Source: Brenneria izadpanahii (GTDB taxonomy: Bacteria; Pseudomonadota; Gammaproteobacteria; Enterobacterales; Enterobacteriaceae). From it: a DNA stretch of 64,000 nt. The notes under the pieces were generated by a model that was given only the letters and a program-made list of their open reading frames with translations, was not told the origin of the DNA and made no database searches. The position numbers and the translations under genes are program-made. The stretch spans positions 1,736,001-1,800,000 of the forward strand of contig NZ_CP050854.1 of NCBI RefSeq assembly GCF_017569925.1, written 5' to 3'. Positions 39,521 through 49,851 of the stretch are shown piece by piece (the first letter of the stretch is position 1; every line of letters starts with the position of its first letter).

Positions 39521-40402
39521 ATGAGTAAGAAATATTTATACACAATAGTTGCAGCTCTGGCCATTGGTTTATCGGGATGTGATAATTCATCTGAGCCTGG
39601 CAATACTGCTGCGAACAATGGCAATACTCCGGCGAGCAGTCAGGTGAAAGAAGTTGAAATTGTTATCAATGAAAACTCTTTTCCATTTTCTTTCGTTGAT
39701 GATGAGGGTAAATTTTCAGGCTATGATGGCGAATTGTTAACTATCATTGATGAAAAACTGCCGGAATACTCATTTCATTTTAATGCCGTATCCAGAGATG
39801 CGATGTTGGTCGGTTTATCGACCGGAACCTATAATTTAGCGGCGAATCATTTCTATATTAATAAGGAACGCGCTGAAAAATACGATTACTCAAAAGAGCC
39901 TACCGGCTTAAGCGATTTGCGGTTGATCGTAAGAAAAAACGATACCGAAATAAACTCCCTGGCTGATTTTGCCAAATCGGGAAAACGACTTGTGCCTATT
40001 CATGTCAGCGATGCGCGCTATCAGGTTATTGCCGATTACAATGCGGCTCATCCTGATAACCAGATTGTGTTACAGGCGACGGGCGAACAAACGGCGGCTG
40101 ATATCTTCAAATCTGTTGCTTCCGGTGAATACGATGCGGCGATTTATCCGATCGGCGCATTCCTGGCCGTTACTAAACAAATAGATTTGAATTTAAAAGT
40201 CTCCAACTCTGTGGGTATCTTCCCGAATGTCTTTTTATACAGTAAAACGCCGGAGTCGGCTGAGTTATTAAAAGCGGTTGATAAGGTATTGGTCGATCTT
40301 AAAAATGATGGAACATTAGCCAAATTGTCGGTTAAATGGCTTGGCGAAGATGTTTATGCGTTGGATGGCGCCAAAGATATTAAAGTGCCAACTAATTTTT
40401 AA
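39521..40402 (+). CDS. amino-acid ABC transporter substrate-binding lipoprotein (SBP family 3)
   Basis: The 293-residue protein has a lipobox LSGC (Cys20) and a Ser/Asn/Gly-rich tether to about residue 45. The family-3 fold follows (FPFSFVDDEGKFSGYDGELLT pattern, LSTGTYNLAANHFYINKERAEKYDYS). ERAEKYDYS and SGYDGE are typical of cystine/polar amino-acid binders. ATG 39521 was chosen because it places the signal peptide at the terminus; AGGAG lies 12 bases upstream, a long spacing. Lipoprotein anchoring is unusual for this family in enterobacteria and fits acquisition. Confidence 0.88.
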   Translation: MSKKYLYTIVAALAIGLSGCDNSSEPGNTAANNGNTPASSQVKEVEIVINENSFPFSFVDDEGKFSGYDGELLTIIDEKLPEYSFHFNAVSRDAMLVGLSTGTYNLAANHFYINKERAEKYDYSKEPTGLSDLRLIVRKNDTEINSLADFAKSGKRLVPIHVSDARYQVIADYNAAHPDNQIVLQATGEQTAADIFKSVASGEYDAAIYPIGAFLAVTKQIDLNLKVSNSVGIFPNVFLYSKTPESAELLKAVDKVLVDLKNDGTLAKLSVKWLGEDVYALDGAKDIKVPTNF

Positions 40403-40425
40403 GCCATACTTTCATCCCAAATGAT

Positions 40426-40452
40426 GCGTGATTTTCAAACGGTAAATCACGC
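40426..40452 (+). other. intercistronic hairpin between binding protein and ATC-hydrolase gene
   Basis: GCGTGATTT (40426-40434) pairs perfectly with AAATCACGC (40444-40452) around a 9-base loop. No T-run follows, so it is more likely an RNA-stabilising or attenuating element than a full terminator. It sits 24 bp after the binding-protein stop. Confidence 0.5.
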
Positions 40453-40547
40453 ACTTTGAAAGAATTGATTTTAATCATTGGTTTTATTGGTAATAAAGCT
40501 ATTCTATAAATAGTTAGTAAATTGAAAATAATAAGTATGAGGCTGCA

Positions 40548-41075
40548 ATGATGAGTGATGAACTGTTAGATAAAATCAGGGGAAATAATACCCCATCATT
40601 AACCGATGAGGTAACTCTGGCGTTAAGGGGCGTGACGGAAAAAAGAGCGTCCACTATTGCCAATATGATTGATGAGGCCCAAAGCAAAGGGCTTGATGAC
40701 GGCTTCGCTCGTGCGGCTATTTATAATTATGGCGCCGCCAACGGCAACGATATGGCTCAATCTATGCAAGACCCTAATGATATGCTTGAGTTTTCACAAT
40801 CATTTACCTCCGGTTTGGAAGCTAAAGTTTATGAGATGGAATTAATTAAAGCGACGGAAGATGAGTTTCAGGTTCATTTTCATTATTGCCCGTATGTTAA
40901 TAAATGGTTGCAACAAAATAGAAGTGTCGGTGAATTGGCGAATTTATGCGATATTTGCATGGAAGGCGATAAAGCATTGGCTACGGCCTTTTCGGATTTA
41001 GAATTCGAACTGGGTAATACCATAGCTAAAGGCGGCCGCGTATGTGAAATTACCTATCGTAAGTCACAATGTTAA
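40548..41075 (+). CDS. L-2-amino-thiazoline-4-carboxylic acid hydrolase-family protein
   Basis: The 175-residue protein ends with the ATC-hydrolase family signature: HFHYCPYVNKW (Cys114), LCDICMEGD (Cys134, Cys137) and NTIAKGGRVCEITYRK. The known Pseudomonas enzyme opens L-ATC to N-carbamoyl-L-cysteine on the way to cysteine; many relatives have unknown activity. It follows the polar amino-acid importer on the same strand (145 bp, with a hairpin between), which suggests that the imported compound is its substrate. The family is broad, so the named reaction should be treated as a hypothesis. GAGGCTGCA lies before the ATG. Confidence 0.75.
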   Translation: MMSDELLDKIRGNNTPSLTDEVTLALRGVTEKRASTIANMIDEAQSKGLDDGFARAAIYNYGAANGNDMAQSMQDPNDMLEFSQSFTSGLEAKVYEMELIKATEDEFQVHFHYCPYVNKWLQQNRSVGELANLCDICMEGDKALATAFSDLEFELGNTIAKGGRVCEITYRKSQC

Positions 41076-41128
41076 AATAATTAATTGTTCGCCGGTTGTA
41101 ATTGCGGCGATGCCGTATTCTTGCAAAA

Positions 41129-41203
41129 ACCTTATCGCCGGTGTTTCCCTTGCCGTGATATATCGCCAGCGACGATTCATTAGGACAACCCCGGAGATAA
41201 GGT
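41129..41203 (+). other. long-loop inverted repeat after the ATC-hydrolase gene
   Basis: ACCTTATC-CCGG (41129-41141) and CCCCGGAGATAAGGT (41189-41203) are inverted with a roughly 47-base loop, followed within ten bases by two T-runs (TTTTTGTTTTT). It may end the importer operon, though the large loop is atypical. Confidence 0.35.
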
Positions 41204-41333
41204 GAGAGATTTTTGTTTTTAACGGTATTGTAAGCTAATTGGCATCAGCCTGGTGATTAGTCTTATCAAATAGTATTATTTGTGCTGTTGTATTTTTTAA
41301 TGCATTTGCCAGAGAAATAATGAATTTATTGTT

Positions 41334-41546
41334 TTAACAAGCATTTTCAGGGATGATGATTTTTTTCATTGAGATAATAAAGTAATCGTCCTTTTTAAAT
41401 ATTTTTCCGCCTCGATCTGCACTCATCATAGCAAGTTTGAAAAAATCATCGCTTCCGATATCAAAGGCCAACTTTATTTTTTTAGCAATGCCGGATTTAA
41501 TTAGCTCTTCAGCCTCATGATATGTAGATGCCTGAACTAATGACAT
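41334..41546 (-). CDS. small hypothetical protein, 70 residues
   Basis: I do not recognise it. The start at 41546 is convincing because GAAGGAG stands six bases upstream; an in-frame ATG 45 bases earlier lacks a site. The product is Lys/Ile-rich, with an amphipathic helix first (TYHEAEELIKSGIAKKIKLA) and a beta-rich Lys-rich end (IISMKKIIIPENAC). No signal peptide or membrane segment. The 309-bp gap beyond it (41547-41855) holds only promoter-like AT-rich sequence. Confidence 0.55.
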   Translation of the reverse strand: MSLVQASTYHEAEELIKSGIAKKIKLAFDIGSDDFFKLAMMSADRGGKIFKKDDYFIISMKKIIIPENAC

Positions 41547-41855
41547 AATAACTCCTTCAATGAAGTGTTGTGGGTAATCCTTATGTGTCAAATATACTTT
41601 ATTTTTATTTCACTAAAATGAATAATTGTTTACAGTTTAATGAATTGGCGCTATTTGATTATAACCGGTTGATTCCGCAGGGAAGGGGGCGGCCGGCAAA
41701 GTAGCTGCGCTAACCCGGATACGGCCTGAAGTATGACGCGCATATGGAGCTTTTTTACTTTTTTGACATGCTTCTGACACAGAAACGCGTTATGGTTGCT
41801 CCGTTATCTGCTTACCACGTTCGTTGAGTTGTTCCTGGAACAATCGGGAGGATGT

Positions 41856-42422
41856 ATGAGCTATGTTAATAACATCATCATAGTACATGGATTCTTATCA
41901 ACGCCACGGCACCATTGGTTCCAATGGTTGCGCCAACAGTGTGAAGACGCCAACGTCCACGTTCTTATCCCCAAAATGCCTATGCCGCGTGCGCCCAAGC
42001 CAGATAAATGGCTGGCGAAACTGAGTAAAACCATTGATATACCAAATGAAAAAACCTGGTTTATTGGTCATAGCCTGGGGTGTATCACCGTTTTACGCTA
42101 CTTGTCTTCTTTGCGCGGGCGGTTGAAAGTCGGGGGCGTAATCTTGGTTTCCGGTTTTTCAGAACAGATTGAAACGCATCCGGAACTTAACGATTTCACC
42201 GCAGCACAGATTGATTTCGATTTATTACGCCAAACGATAAAACATCGCATCGCCATCCTGTCGTCCAACGATCCCGTCGTTGCCCCGCATCATACGGTAA
42301 AACTGCGCGAGCAGCTGGATGCAGAACTATACAGCTTTACCGGATGCGGACATTTTCTAGGCTGTGATGGTTTTCATCAATTTCCCGCATTGAACAACAT
42401 ACTGCGTAACTACTTAAAATAG
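41856..42422 (+). CDS. RBBP9/YdeN-family alpha/beta serine hydrolase
   Basis: A 188-residue cytoplasmic hydrolase: oxyanion-strand IIIVHGF, nucleophile GHSLG (Ser about 71), acid in SSNDPVV and His in GCGHFLG. The length and motif spacing match the RBBP9/YdeN family, whose substrates are mostly unknown. ATG 41856 is chosen for GGGAGG just upstream; 20 in-frame codons upstream show no homology. It is convergent with the glutathione-type ABC operon. Confidence 0.85.
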   Translation: MSYVNNIIIVHGFLSTPRHHWFQWLRQQCEDANVHVLIPKMPMPRAPKPDKWLAKLSKTIDIPNEKTWFIGHSLGCITVLRYLSSLRGRLKVGGVILVSGFSEQIETHPELNDFTAAQIDFDLLRQTIKHRIAILSSNDPVVAPHHTVKLREQLDAELYSFTGCGHFLGCDGFHQFPALNNILRNYLK

Positions 42423-42444
42423 TCCCGCTTATCAGCGGATTTTA

Positions 42445-44286
<1,842 letters not shown>

Positions 44287-44376
44287 GTTTTTCCTCAACA
44301 TCATGCTGCTGTCTGTCGTGTATCGAACCATCGGCAAGCCCGCCGGTTCGATAACCGTCCGCTTTGAGCCAATTTG

Positions 44377-46161
44377 TCATCGGCCAATCGCATATGCCTG
44401 CATCAGGCGCGGCGTGGCGGCCGCGTGCAACAGGCCATCGGGATCGCGTCGGGCGGCGGTTAAGCGCCCGATCGTCCAGGGAGCGGCGGTGGAAATTTTA
44501 TGGCCCCGCGCGCTTAACGCCGCCAATACGGCTTCGCCAATACTGCTTTCGATCATCACATTGCCGGGTTGCCGGGTACGCGGATAGAACGAACCGGGAA
44601 AATGCGCGGTATGGAACAGCGGCAGGTCGATGGCTTGTTGCAGGTTCATACCGAAATGCGCGTAACGCAGAAAGAACGACAGCTGCCACTGGTCTTGCTG
44701 ATCGCCGCCGGGCGTACCGAACGCCAGCGTCGGCCTGCCCTGATACAGCGCCAGCGAGGGCGTCAGCGTGGTGCGCGGCCGCTTGCCGGGCGCCAGCGAT
44801 GTCGGCAGGCCGGGCTTCAGCCAGAACATCTGGGCGCGGGAATTGAGGCAGAAGCCAAGCCCCGGAATGATGGGGGACGATTGCAGCCAGCCGCCCGACG
44901 GCGTGACGGAAACGATATTGCCTTCGCGATCGATGACATCAATATGCACCGTGTCGCCGCGTTTCTCTGTGAGGTGCGACATGGTAGGTTCATAGACGGC
45001 GCCGGTGCCGCGCATGGCGTTCAGCATCCGCAGGGTGAGATCGTACTGTTCCTCAAAGCCGGGCAGGCGGCCGGGGCGCAAATCCAGCGACGCTTGCGCG
45101 CCAATCAGTTTGCGGCGCTCCCGGTTGTAACTATCGGAAAGCAGCGTCTCAATCGGCACCTGGGAAAATGCGGGATCGCCGTAATAAACTTCGCGGTCGG
45201 CGTAGGCCAGCTTCATCGCTTCCACTACGGTGTGTACAAATTCAACTCCGGCCGGATCCATTGCGCCGATATCGATGCCTTTCAGTAAAGCCAGCGATTG
45301 CAGTAGCACCGGCCCTTGTCCCCATGGCCCCGTTTTGGCGATGGTCCAGCCGTGGTAGTCGTAGGTGAGGGGTTCTTCGATGGTGGCGCGCCAGTTAGCC
45401 AGATCTTCGGTGGTCAGCACCGCCTTGTTACGCTTGCCGCTGGCGTCCATGACTTCGGCCGTCTTTAGGTAGTCGCCGATCGCGTCGGCGACGAAGCCGC
45501 GATAGAACGCATCCCTTGCCGCTTCAATGCCCGCTTCGCGGCCGGTTTTGGCTTCGGCTTCGCTGATGATCCGCCGCCAGGTATTGGCCAGAACCGGGTT
45601 TTTGAAATTTGACAGCGCTTCCGGCGCTGCGCCGCCCGGCAGCCAGGTGGCATAGGAGGTCGGCCACTCTTTTTTGAAAAATTCGCCGAGATCGCCGATC
45701 GTCGCCGCGACGCGCGGCAGCAGCGGATGGCCGTTTTCCAGATAGTGGATCGCCGGCTCCAGCACCTGGCGCACGCTCATGGTGCCGTAATCGCGCAGCA
45801 TCAGCATCCAGCCGTCAAAGGCGCCGGGAATGACGGTGGCAAGCAGGCCGTCGCCGGGGATCAAATCGAGTCCTTCGTCGCTATAGCGCTCGATGGTGGC
45901 GCCGGCCGGCGCGGTTCCCTGCGCGCAGATGACTTCTACTTTGTCTTTCCTGCGGGAATAGATGACGGCGGGCATATCGCCGCCGGGGCCGTTCAGATGG
46001 GGTTCGAATACCTGCAAGGCAAAGCCGGTCGCCACGGCGGCGTCAAACGCGTTGCCTCCCTTTTCCAGAATGCTCATGCCGACGGCGGAGGCCATCCAGT
46101 GGGTTGACGTCACAACGCCGAATGTGCCGAGGATTTCGGGGCGAGTGGTGAATGCGTGCAT
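44377..46161 (-). CDS. ggt: gamma-glutamyltransferase (cytosolic type)
   Basis: The 594-residue Ntn-hydrolase has the N-terminal GGNAFDAAVATGFALQVFEPHLNGPGG-like region (His55, Asn57, Gly-rich) and the autocleavage/catalytic Thr404 in RGDTVHIDV. Near the end is a GTPGGDQQDQWQ motif (FGTPGGD). It hydrolyses or transfers the gamma-glutamyl group of glutathione and related peptides. Unlike E. coli Ggt it has no signal peptide (starts MHAFTTRPEILG), so it should act in the cytoplasm on imported substrate. AAGGAT precedes the ATG. It lies between permease and ATPase genes. Confidence 0.88.
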   Translation of the reverse strand: MHAFTTRPEILGTFGVVTSTHWMASAVGMSILEKGGNAFDAAVATGFALQVFEPHLNGPGGDMPAVIYSRRKDKVEVICAQGTAPAGATIERYSDEGLDLIPGDGLLATVIPGAFDGWMLMLRDYGTMSVRQVLEPAIHYLENGHPLLPRVAATIGDLGEFFKKEWPTSYATWLPGGAAPEALSNFKNPVLANTWRRIISEAEAKTGREAGIEAARDAFYRGFVADAIGDYLKTAEVMDASGKRNKAVLTTEDLANWRATIEEPLTYDYHGWTIAKTGPWGQGPVLLQSLALLKGIDIGAMDPAGVEFVHTVVEAMKLAYADREVYYGDPAFSQVPIETLLSDSYNRERRKLIGAQASLDLRPGRLPGFEEQYDLTLRMLNAMRGTGAVYEPTMSHLTEKRGDTVHIDVIDREGNIVSVTPSGGWLQSSPIIPGLGFCLNSRAQMFWLKPGLPTSLAPGKRPRTTLTPSLALYQGRPTLAFGTPGGDQQDQWQLSFFLRYAHFGMNLQQAIDLPLFHTAHFPGSFYPRTRQPGNVMIESSIGEAVLAALSARGHKISTAAPWTIGRLTAARRDPDGLLHAAATPRLMQAYAIGR

Positions 46162-46184
46162 AACGATATCCTTTTGTCTGTGTT

Positions 46185-47057
46185 TTAATTTTCGCGCGGA
46201 TCGAGCGCATCGCGCAGACCATCGCCAAGGAGATTGAAACCGATAACCACCAGGAAGATCGCCGCGCCGGGCCACAAGGCCATCCATGGCGCCTGCGTCA
46301 GGAAGTTTTTGGCGACGTTGAGCATGGAGCCCCAACTGGCGGCCGGCGCCTGCTGGCCCAAACCGAGGAAGGAAAGACTGGCTTCCGCGATAATGGCGGT
46401 CGCCACCGTCAGCGTAGACTGAACGATAATCGGCGGCAGGATGTTCGGCAGAATATAGCGCAGCAGAATATCGCCATGCCCGAGACCGATGGAGCGGGCG
46501 CCTTCGATATAGTCCTCGTTTTTTACCGCCAGCACCTGCGAACGCGTCAGACGCACGAAAATCGGCATGGCCGAGAGGCCGATTGCGATCATCGCGTTGG
46601 TCAGGCTCGGTCCGAGAAATGCCGCCAGCGCAATCGCCATGATCAGAAAGGGCATAGCGAGAAACGCTTCGGTAATGCGGGAGATGACCTGATCGATCCA
46701 GCCGCCGAAGTAACCGGAGATCAGGCCGAAGGGAACGCCCGTCAGCACCGCGATGGCGACGGAGATCACGCCGGCCATCAGCGACGCCTGCGCCCCCCAT
46801 ACCATGCGCGCAAGCACGTCGCGGCCGATATCGTCCGTACCGAGCCAATGAACGGCGGAAGGCGCCTTGCGGATGGCGCTCCAACTGGTGGCATAAGGAT
46901 CGGCCAGCGGCAGGAAGGGCGCCAGAATCGCCAGCAGGGTGAAAAAGACGATGATGATCAGACCGGCAATCGAGCTACGGTTGCGCTTCATCTTTTTCCA
47001 GGCCCGGCTTTCCCGAACGGCCTGCGGCGCGGCCAACTGTGGATCGGAAATACTCAT
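46185..47057 (-). CDS. glutathione/dipeptide ABC transporter permease (GsiD/DppC-like)
   Basis: A 290-residue protein of the OppC-type permease family: N-terminal cytoplasmic arm (AWKKMKRNRSSIAGL), HWLGTDDIGRDVLARMVWGAQ (in part), EAA loop with EGARSIGLGHGDILLRYILP, and SFLGLGQQAPAASWG. ATG overlaps the end of the preceding permease gene by four bases. Fourth gene of the GntR-led operon in order of transcription. Confidence 0.9.
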   Translation of the reverse strand: MSISDPQLAAPQAVRESRAWKKMKRNRSSIAGLIIIVFFTLLAILAPFLPLADPYATSWSAIRKAPSAVHWLGTDDIGRDVLARMVWGAQASLMAGVISVAIAVLTGVPFGLISGYFGGWIDQVISRITEAFLAMPFLIMAIALAAFLGPSLTNAMIAIGLSAMPIFVRLTRSQVLAVKNEDYIEGARSIGLGHGDILLRYILPNILPPIIVQSTLTVATAIIAEASLSFLGLGQQAPAASWGSMLNVAKNFLTQAPWMALWPGAAIFLVVIGFNLLGDGLRDALDPREN

Positions 47058-48001
47058 AGCGCGCTCCTCATTCGCGGGTTAAGCAGAACGGCGATAACAT
47101 CGGCCAGCAGATTCATGAAAATAAAACCCACTGCGGTGCAGAGCACCACGCCCTGGACCACCGCATAGTCGCGGTTGAATACCGCATCGACAATCAGCTT
47201 GCCGAAACCGGGAATGGTAAAGATCTGCTCGGTCAGCACCGCACCGGCGAGCAGTTCGCCAAACAGCAGCGCCGTCAGCGTAATAATCGGCGAAAGCGCA
47301 TTACGGAAAGAGTGGCTGAGCACCACCTCGCGATTGGAAAGCCCTTTGGCCCGCGCGGTGCGGATATAATCCGACTTCATCACCGACAGCATCGCCGAGC
47401 GGGTATGGCGCATCAGCGTCGCCGCCAGCGCCGTGCCAAGCACGAATGCGGGCATGATCGTGGTTTGCAGCGAGCGTGCCGGATCGACGAATATCGATTC
47501 ATAACCGGAAGCGGGCAGCCAGCCAAGGTTTACGGAAACCAGCAGGATCAGCATGATGCCGAGCCAAAAGTTGGGAATGGAAAGGCCGGAAAGCGCCACG
47601 ATATTGGCGATATAATCAACGAACGTGTTTTGTTTTACCGCCGCCAGAATACCGATCGGCACGCCGATAATCAGGGCGAAAAACATCGACATTAGCGCCA
47701 GTTGGATAGTGACCGGCAATTTTTCGCCGATAAGATCCAATACCGGTTGATTGGTGCGCAGAGATACGCCGAAATCTCCCCGGACAACGTCGCCAAGCCA
47801 ATAGAAATACTGATAAACGACGGGATCGTTCATCCGGTACTTATCGCGCAATAGCTCAATAACGGCCGGATCGCGCTCTTCGCCCGCCATCGCCAGTATG
47901 GGATCGCCCGGCAGCAGCTTCTGCAATGAAAAAACGAAAATAGAAATGATCAACAGAGTCGGTATCGCTACCAGCAGCCGTTTACCGATGTAGATATGCA
48001 T
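47054..48001 (-). CDS. glutathione/dipeptide ABC transporter permease (GsiC/DppB-like)
   Basis: The 315-residue protein opens with a membrane helix (RLLVAIPTLLIISIFVFSL) followed by LPGDPILAMAGEE. The EAA loop is IRTARAKGLSNREVVLSHSF. The start at 48001 follows GAGGAG eight bases upstream. The 283 bp between it and the binding-protein gene carry a palindromic repeat element. Confidence 0.9.
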   Translation of the reverse strand: MHIYIGKRLLVAIPTLLIISIFVFSLQKLLPGDPILAMAGEERDPAVIELLRDKYRMNDPVVYQYFYWLGDVVRGDFGVSLRTNQPVLDLIGEKLPVTIQLALMSMFFALIIGVPIGILAAVKQNTFVDYIANIVALSGLSIPNFWLGIMLILLVSVNLGWLPASGYESIFVDPARSLQTTIMPAFVLGTALAATLMRHTRSAMLSVMKSDYIRTARAKGLSNREVVLSHSFRNALSPIITLTALLFGELLAGAVLTEQIFTIPGFGKLIVDAVFNRDYAVVQGVVLCTAVGFIFMNLLADVIAVLLNPRMRSAL

Positions 48002-48092
48002 GAAAGCGACTCCTCGTTCAGACAAGGCTTAACCGGATATCCCGAAAAGCGCCGCAGACGTTTCCGGGATGTTGACGGAACAGGCTTACCCC

Positions 48093-48281
48093 TTCATCTT
48101 TCAAGCCGCAGGTGTGTTGGCTACGCTCATTACTTGGCCCTTCCCTGGGCCTCGCCCCGGTGGGGCCGCTGCAAGCAGCGTTCAAATCTGCTCCAGGCAG
48201 ATTTGTCACCCGAATCACTTACTGGTGTAAGCTCATCGGGACTCTCTCTCTTGCCGCCTTCCTGCATCTTGAAATCTATCG
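48093..48281. repeat. palindromic intergenic repeat element
   Basis: The ends are inverted copies (TTTCAAG-NN-GCAGG near 48099 and CCTGC-NN-CTTGAAA near 48261-48274). Inside are perfect hairpins: CAAATCTG/CAGATTTG (48183-48205), CTTAC-TGGT-GTAAG (48218-48231) and CGCTGC-AA-GCAGCG near 48170. The end sequences and the CGAATCACTTACTGGTGTAAGC-type core look like a dispersed palindromic element of plant-associated enterobacteria. It lies between two genes of one operon, where it may adjust message stability. Family naming needs a genome search. Confidence 0.6.
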
Positions 48282-48284
48282 GGC

Positions 48285-49796
48285 TTAATTGCCTTTCTTC
48301 ACCCCCGTCAGGCGGATCATGCCGTCGGCCGACGGTTCGAAGCCGGTGATTTTTTTTGAGTAGGCATAAAGGTAGGCCTGATGGCCGAGATAGATAAGCG
48401 GCAGATCGTCATCCAGGATCTTGGTCGCGGCATCGTATTTTTCCTTACGCACGGCGTTGTCCGTCGATGCGCGAGCCTCGTTCAGCAGCTTGTCGACTTC
48501 CGGGTTGCAATATTTGGTGTCGTTGATGCCGCCCTTGCAGGTGACGAACTGGTGAATATTGCCGTCCGGATCGGGGCGGCCGGACCAGTCGGAGCGTGAC
48601 AGAACATAATTTCCCGCCGTCTGTTCAGACAGCAGGGTGGCGAACTCGGTCGCCTTCAGCCTGACGTTAAAGCCCGCTTCGGCGGCCATCGACTGAATCA
48701 CCTGCATCATCTGAGTCTGCGTGGTGTTGTTGGCATGCTGAAGTTCGATGTCGTATTTTTCGTACCCGGCTTCTTTCATCAGGGCTTTGGCTTTTTGCAC
48801 GTCGCGCGCCGGAACCGGAATATTCTTGTTGTACCACGGGCTGGTGGATGGCCATGGCTGATTGCCGGCCAGCGCGGTTCCTTCAAACACCACCTGATTA
48901 ATTGCTTCACGGTCGATGGAAAGCGAGAAGGCCTGACGCAGCCGCTTATCCTTGCCGAACGGATTATCAGCCTGCGGGCCATTGCCGATGTTGACGTACA
49001 GCGCCATATAGCCCGGCCCGACGACTTTGCCGTAAACGAGGTTCGGGTTTTTTTGCACCGCTTCGGTATCGGACGCCGACAGGCGCTCAATCATATCAAG
49101 CTCGCCGGACTGCAGGTTGGCCAGGCGCACCGTGGTGTCAGGAATTGGAAGGAAGGTAACCTTATCGATAAAGATATTGTCGGCATTCCAGTAGTCGGCA
49201 AATTTCTCCAGCACGATACGATCCTGCTGAACGCGCTGAACGAATTTAAAGGCGCCGGAGCATACTGGATTGGAGCCGAAATTGGCGCCCAGTTGTTTGC
49301 CGGCCGTCGGCGAAATCATCATGCCGGCACGGTCGGATAGCTGGGCCAGAAGGCTGGCGTCCGGACTTTTTAGCGTGAATTTGATCTGATATGCGCCGGT
49401 CGCCTCGACTTTAGCGATGGAGGCCAGCTCGCTCTTGCGGCGCGACTCCGGCATCGTCATGTAACGTTCGATATTATAGACGGCGGCCTCGGCGTTGAAG
49501 GGCGTCCCGTCATGAAACACTACCCCTTGACGCAGATCCATGGTTAGCGTGTTGCCGTTGTCGCCCCATTCCCATTTAGTCGCCAACTGGGGAATAATCG
49601 ACAGGGTATTGTCCACATCGACCAGCTTGTCGCACAGACTAGTGTAGACGATACGACCGACGAAAGTTCGGGACTGTGCGGGATCCAATACGTCCGCATC
49701 ATCTTGCAGACCGATACGCAGTTCCGCTGAAAACGCCGCGGAAGCCATTAAAGTCCCGGCCAGCAATAGCCCGGTCTGTTTGGTAAGTCGGTTCAT
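48285..49796 (-). CDS. glutathione/dipeptide ABC transporter substrate-binding protein (SBP family 5)
   Basis: The 503-residue protein has a Sec signal peptide (GLLLAGTLMASAAFSAEL, cleavage about 25). The family-5 signature follows in MDLRQGVVFHDGTPFNAEA, with RQAFSLSIDREAINQVVF. Periplasmic receptor of the system. The start at 49796 follows AGAGGAATG; a longer in-frame start would enter the GntR gene. Its substrate is inferred from the operon gene for gamma-glutamyltransferase. Confidence 0.88.
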   Translation of the reverse strand: MNRLTKQTGLLLAGTLMASAAFSAELRIGLQDDADVLDPAQSRTFVGRIVYTSLCDKLVDVDNTLSIIPQLATKWEWGDNGNTLTMDLRQGVVFHDGTPFNAEAAVYNIERYMTMPESRRKSELASIAKVEATGAYQIKFTLKSPDASLLAQLSDRAGMMISPTAGKQLGANFGSNPVCSGAFKFVQRVQQDRIVLEKFADYWNADNIFIDKVTFLPIPDTTVRLANLQSGELDMIERLSASDTEAVQKNPNLVYGKVVGPGYMALYVNIGNGPQADNPFGKDKRLRQAFSLSIDREAINQVVFEGTALAGNQPWPSTSPWYNKNIPVPARDVQKAKALMKEAGYEKYDIELQHANNTTQTQMMQVIQSMAAEAGFNVRLKATEFATLLSEQTAGNYVLSRSDWSGRPDPDGNIHQFVTCKGGINDTKYCNPEVDKLLNEARASTDNAVRKEKYDAATKILDDDLPLIYLGHQAYLYAYSKKITGFEPSADGMIRLTGVKKGN

Positions 49797-49851
49797 GTCG
49801 TCATTCCTCTGGTCGGTTATCGCTGGCCGAATTGACGGCCCGCCTAAAATA

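Larger units (their letters stand above)
36026..41546. other. AT-rich block, probably horizontally acquired
   Basis: From the methyltransferase-like gene to the small gene ending at 41546, coding and spacer DNA are visibly AT-richer (A/T third positions, poly-A/T spacers) than the GC-rich genes on both sides. No recombinase or tRNA is seen at its edges. The block encloses one coherent set: methyltransferase-like protein, amino-acid ABC importer, ATC-hydrolase-family protein. Confidence 0.6.

Noticed and set aside
46162..46884. In-frame extension of the gamma-glutamyltransferase frame upstream of 46161
   Set aside because: It runs out of frame through the DppC-like permease gene; ATG 46161 has a good ribosome-binding site and the family start.
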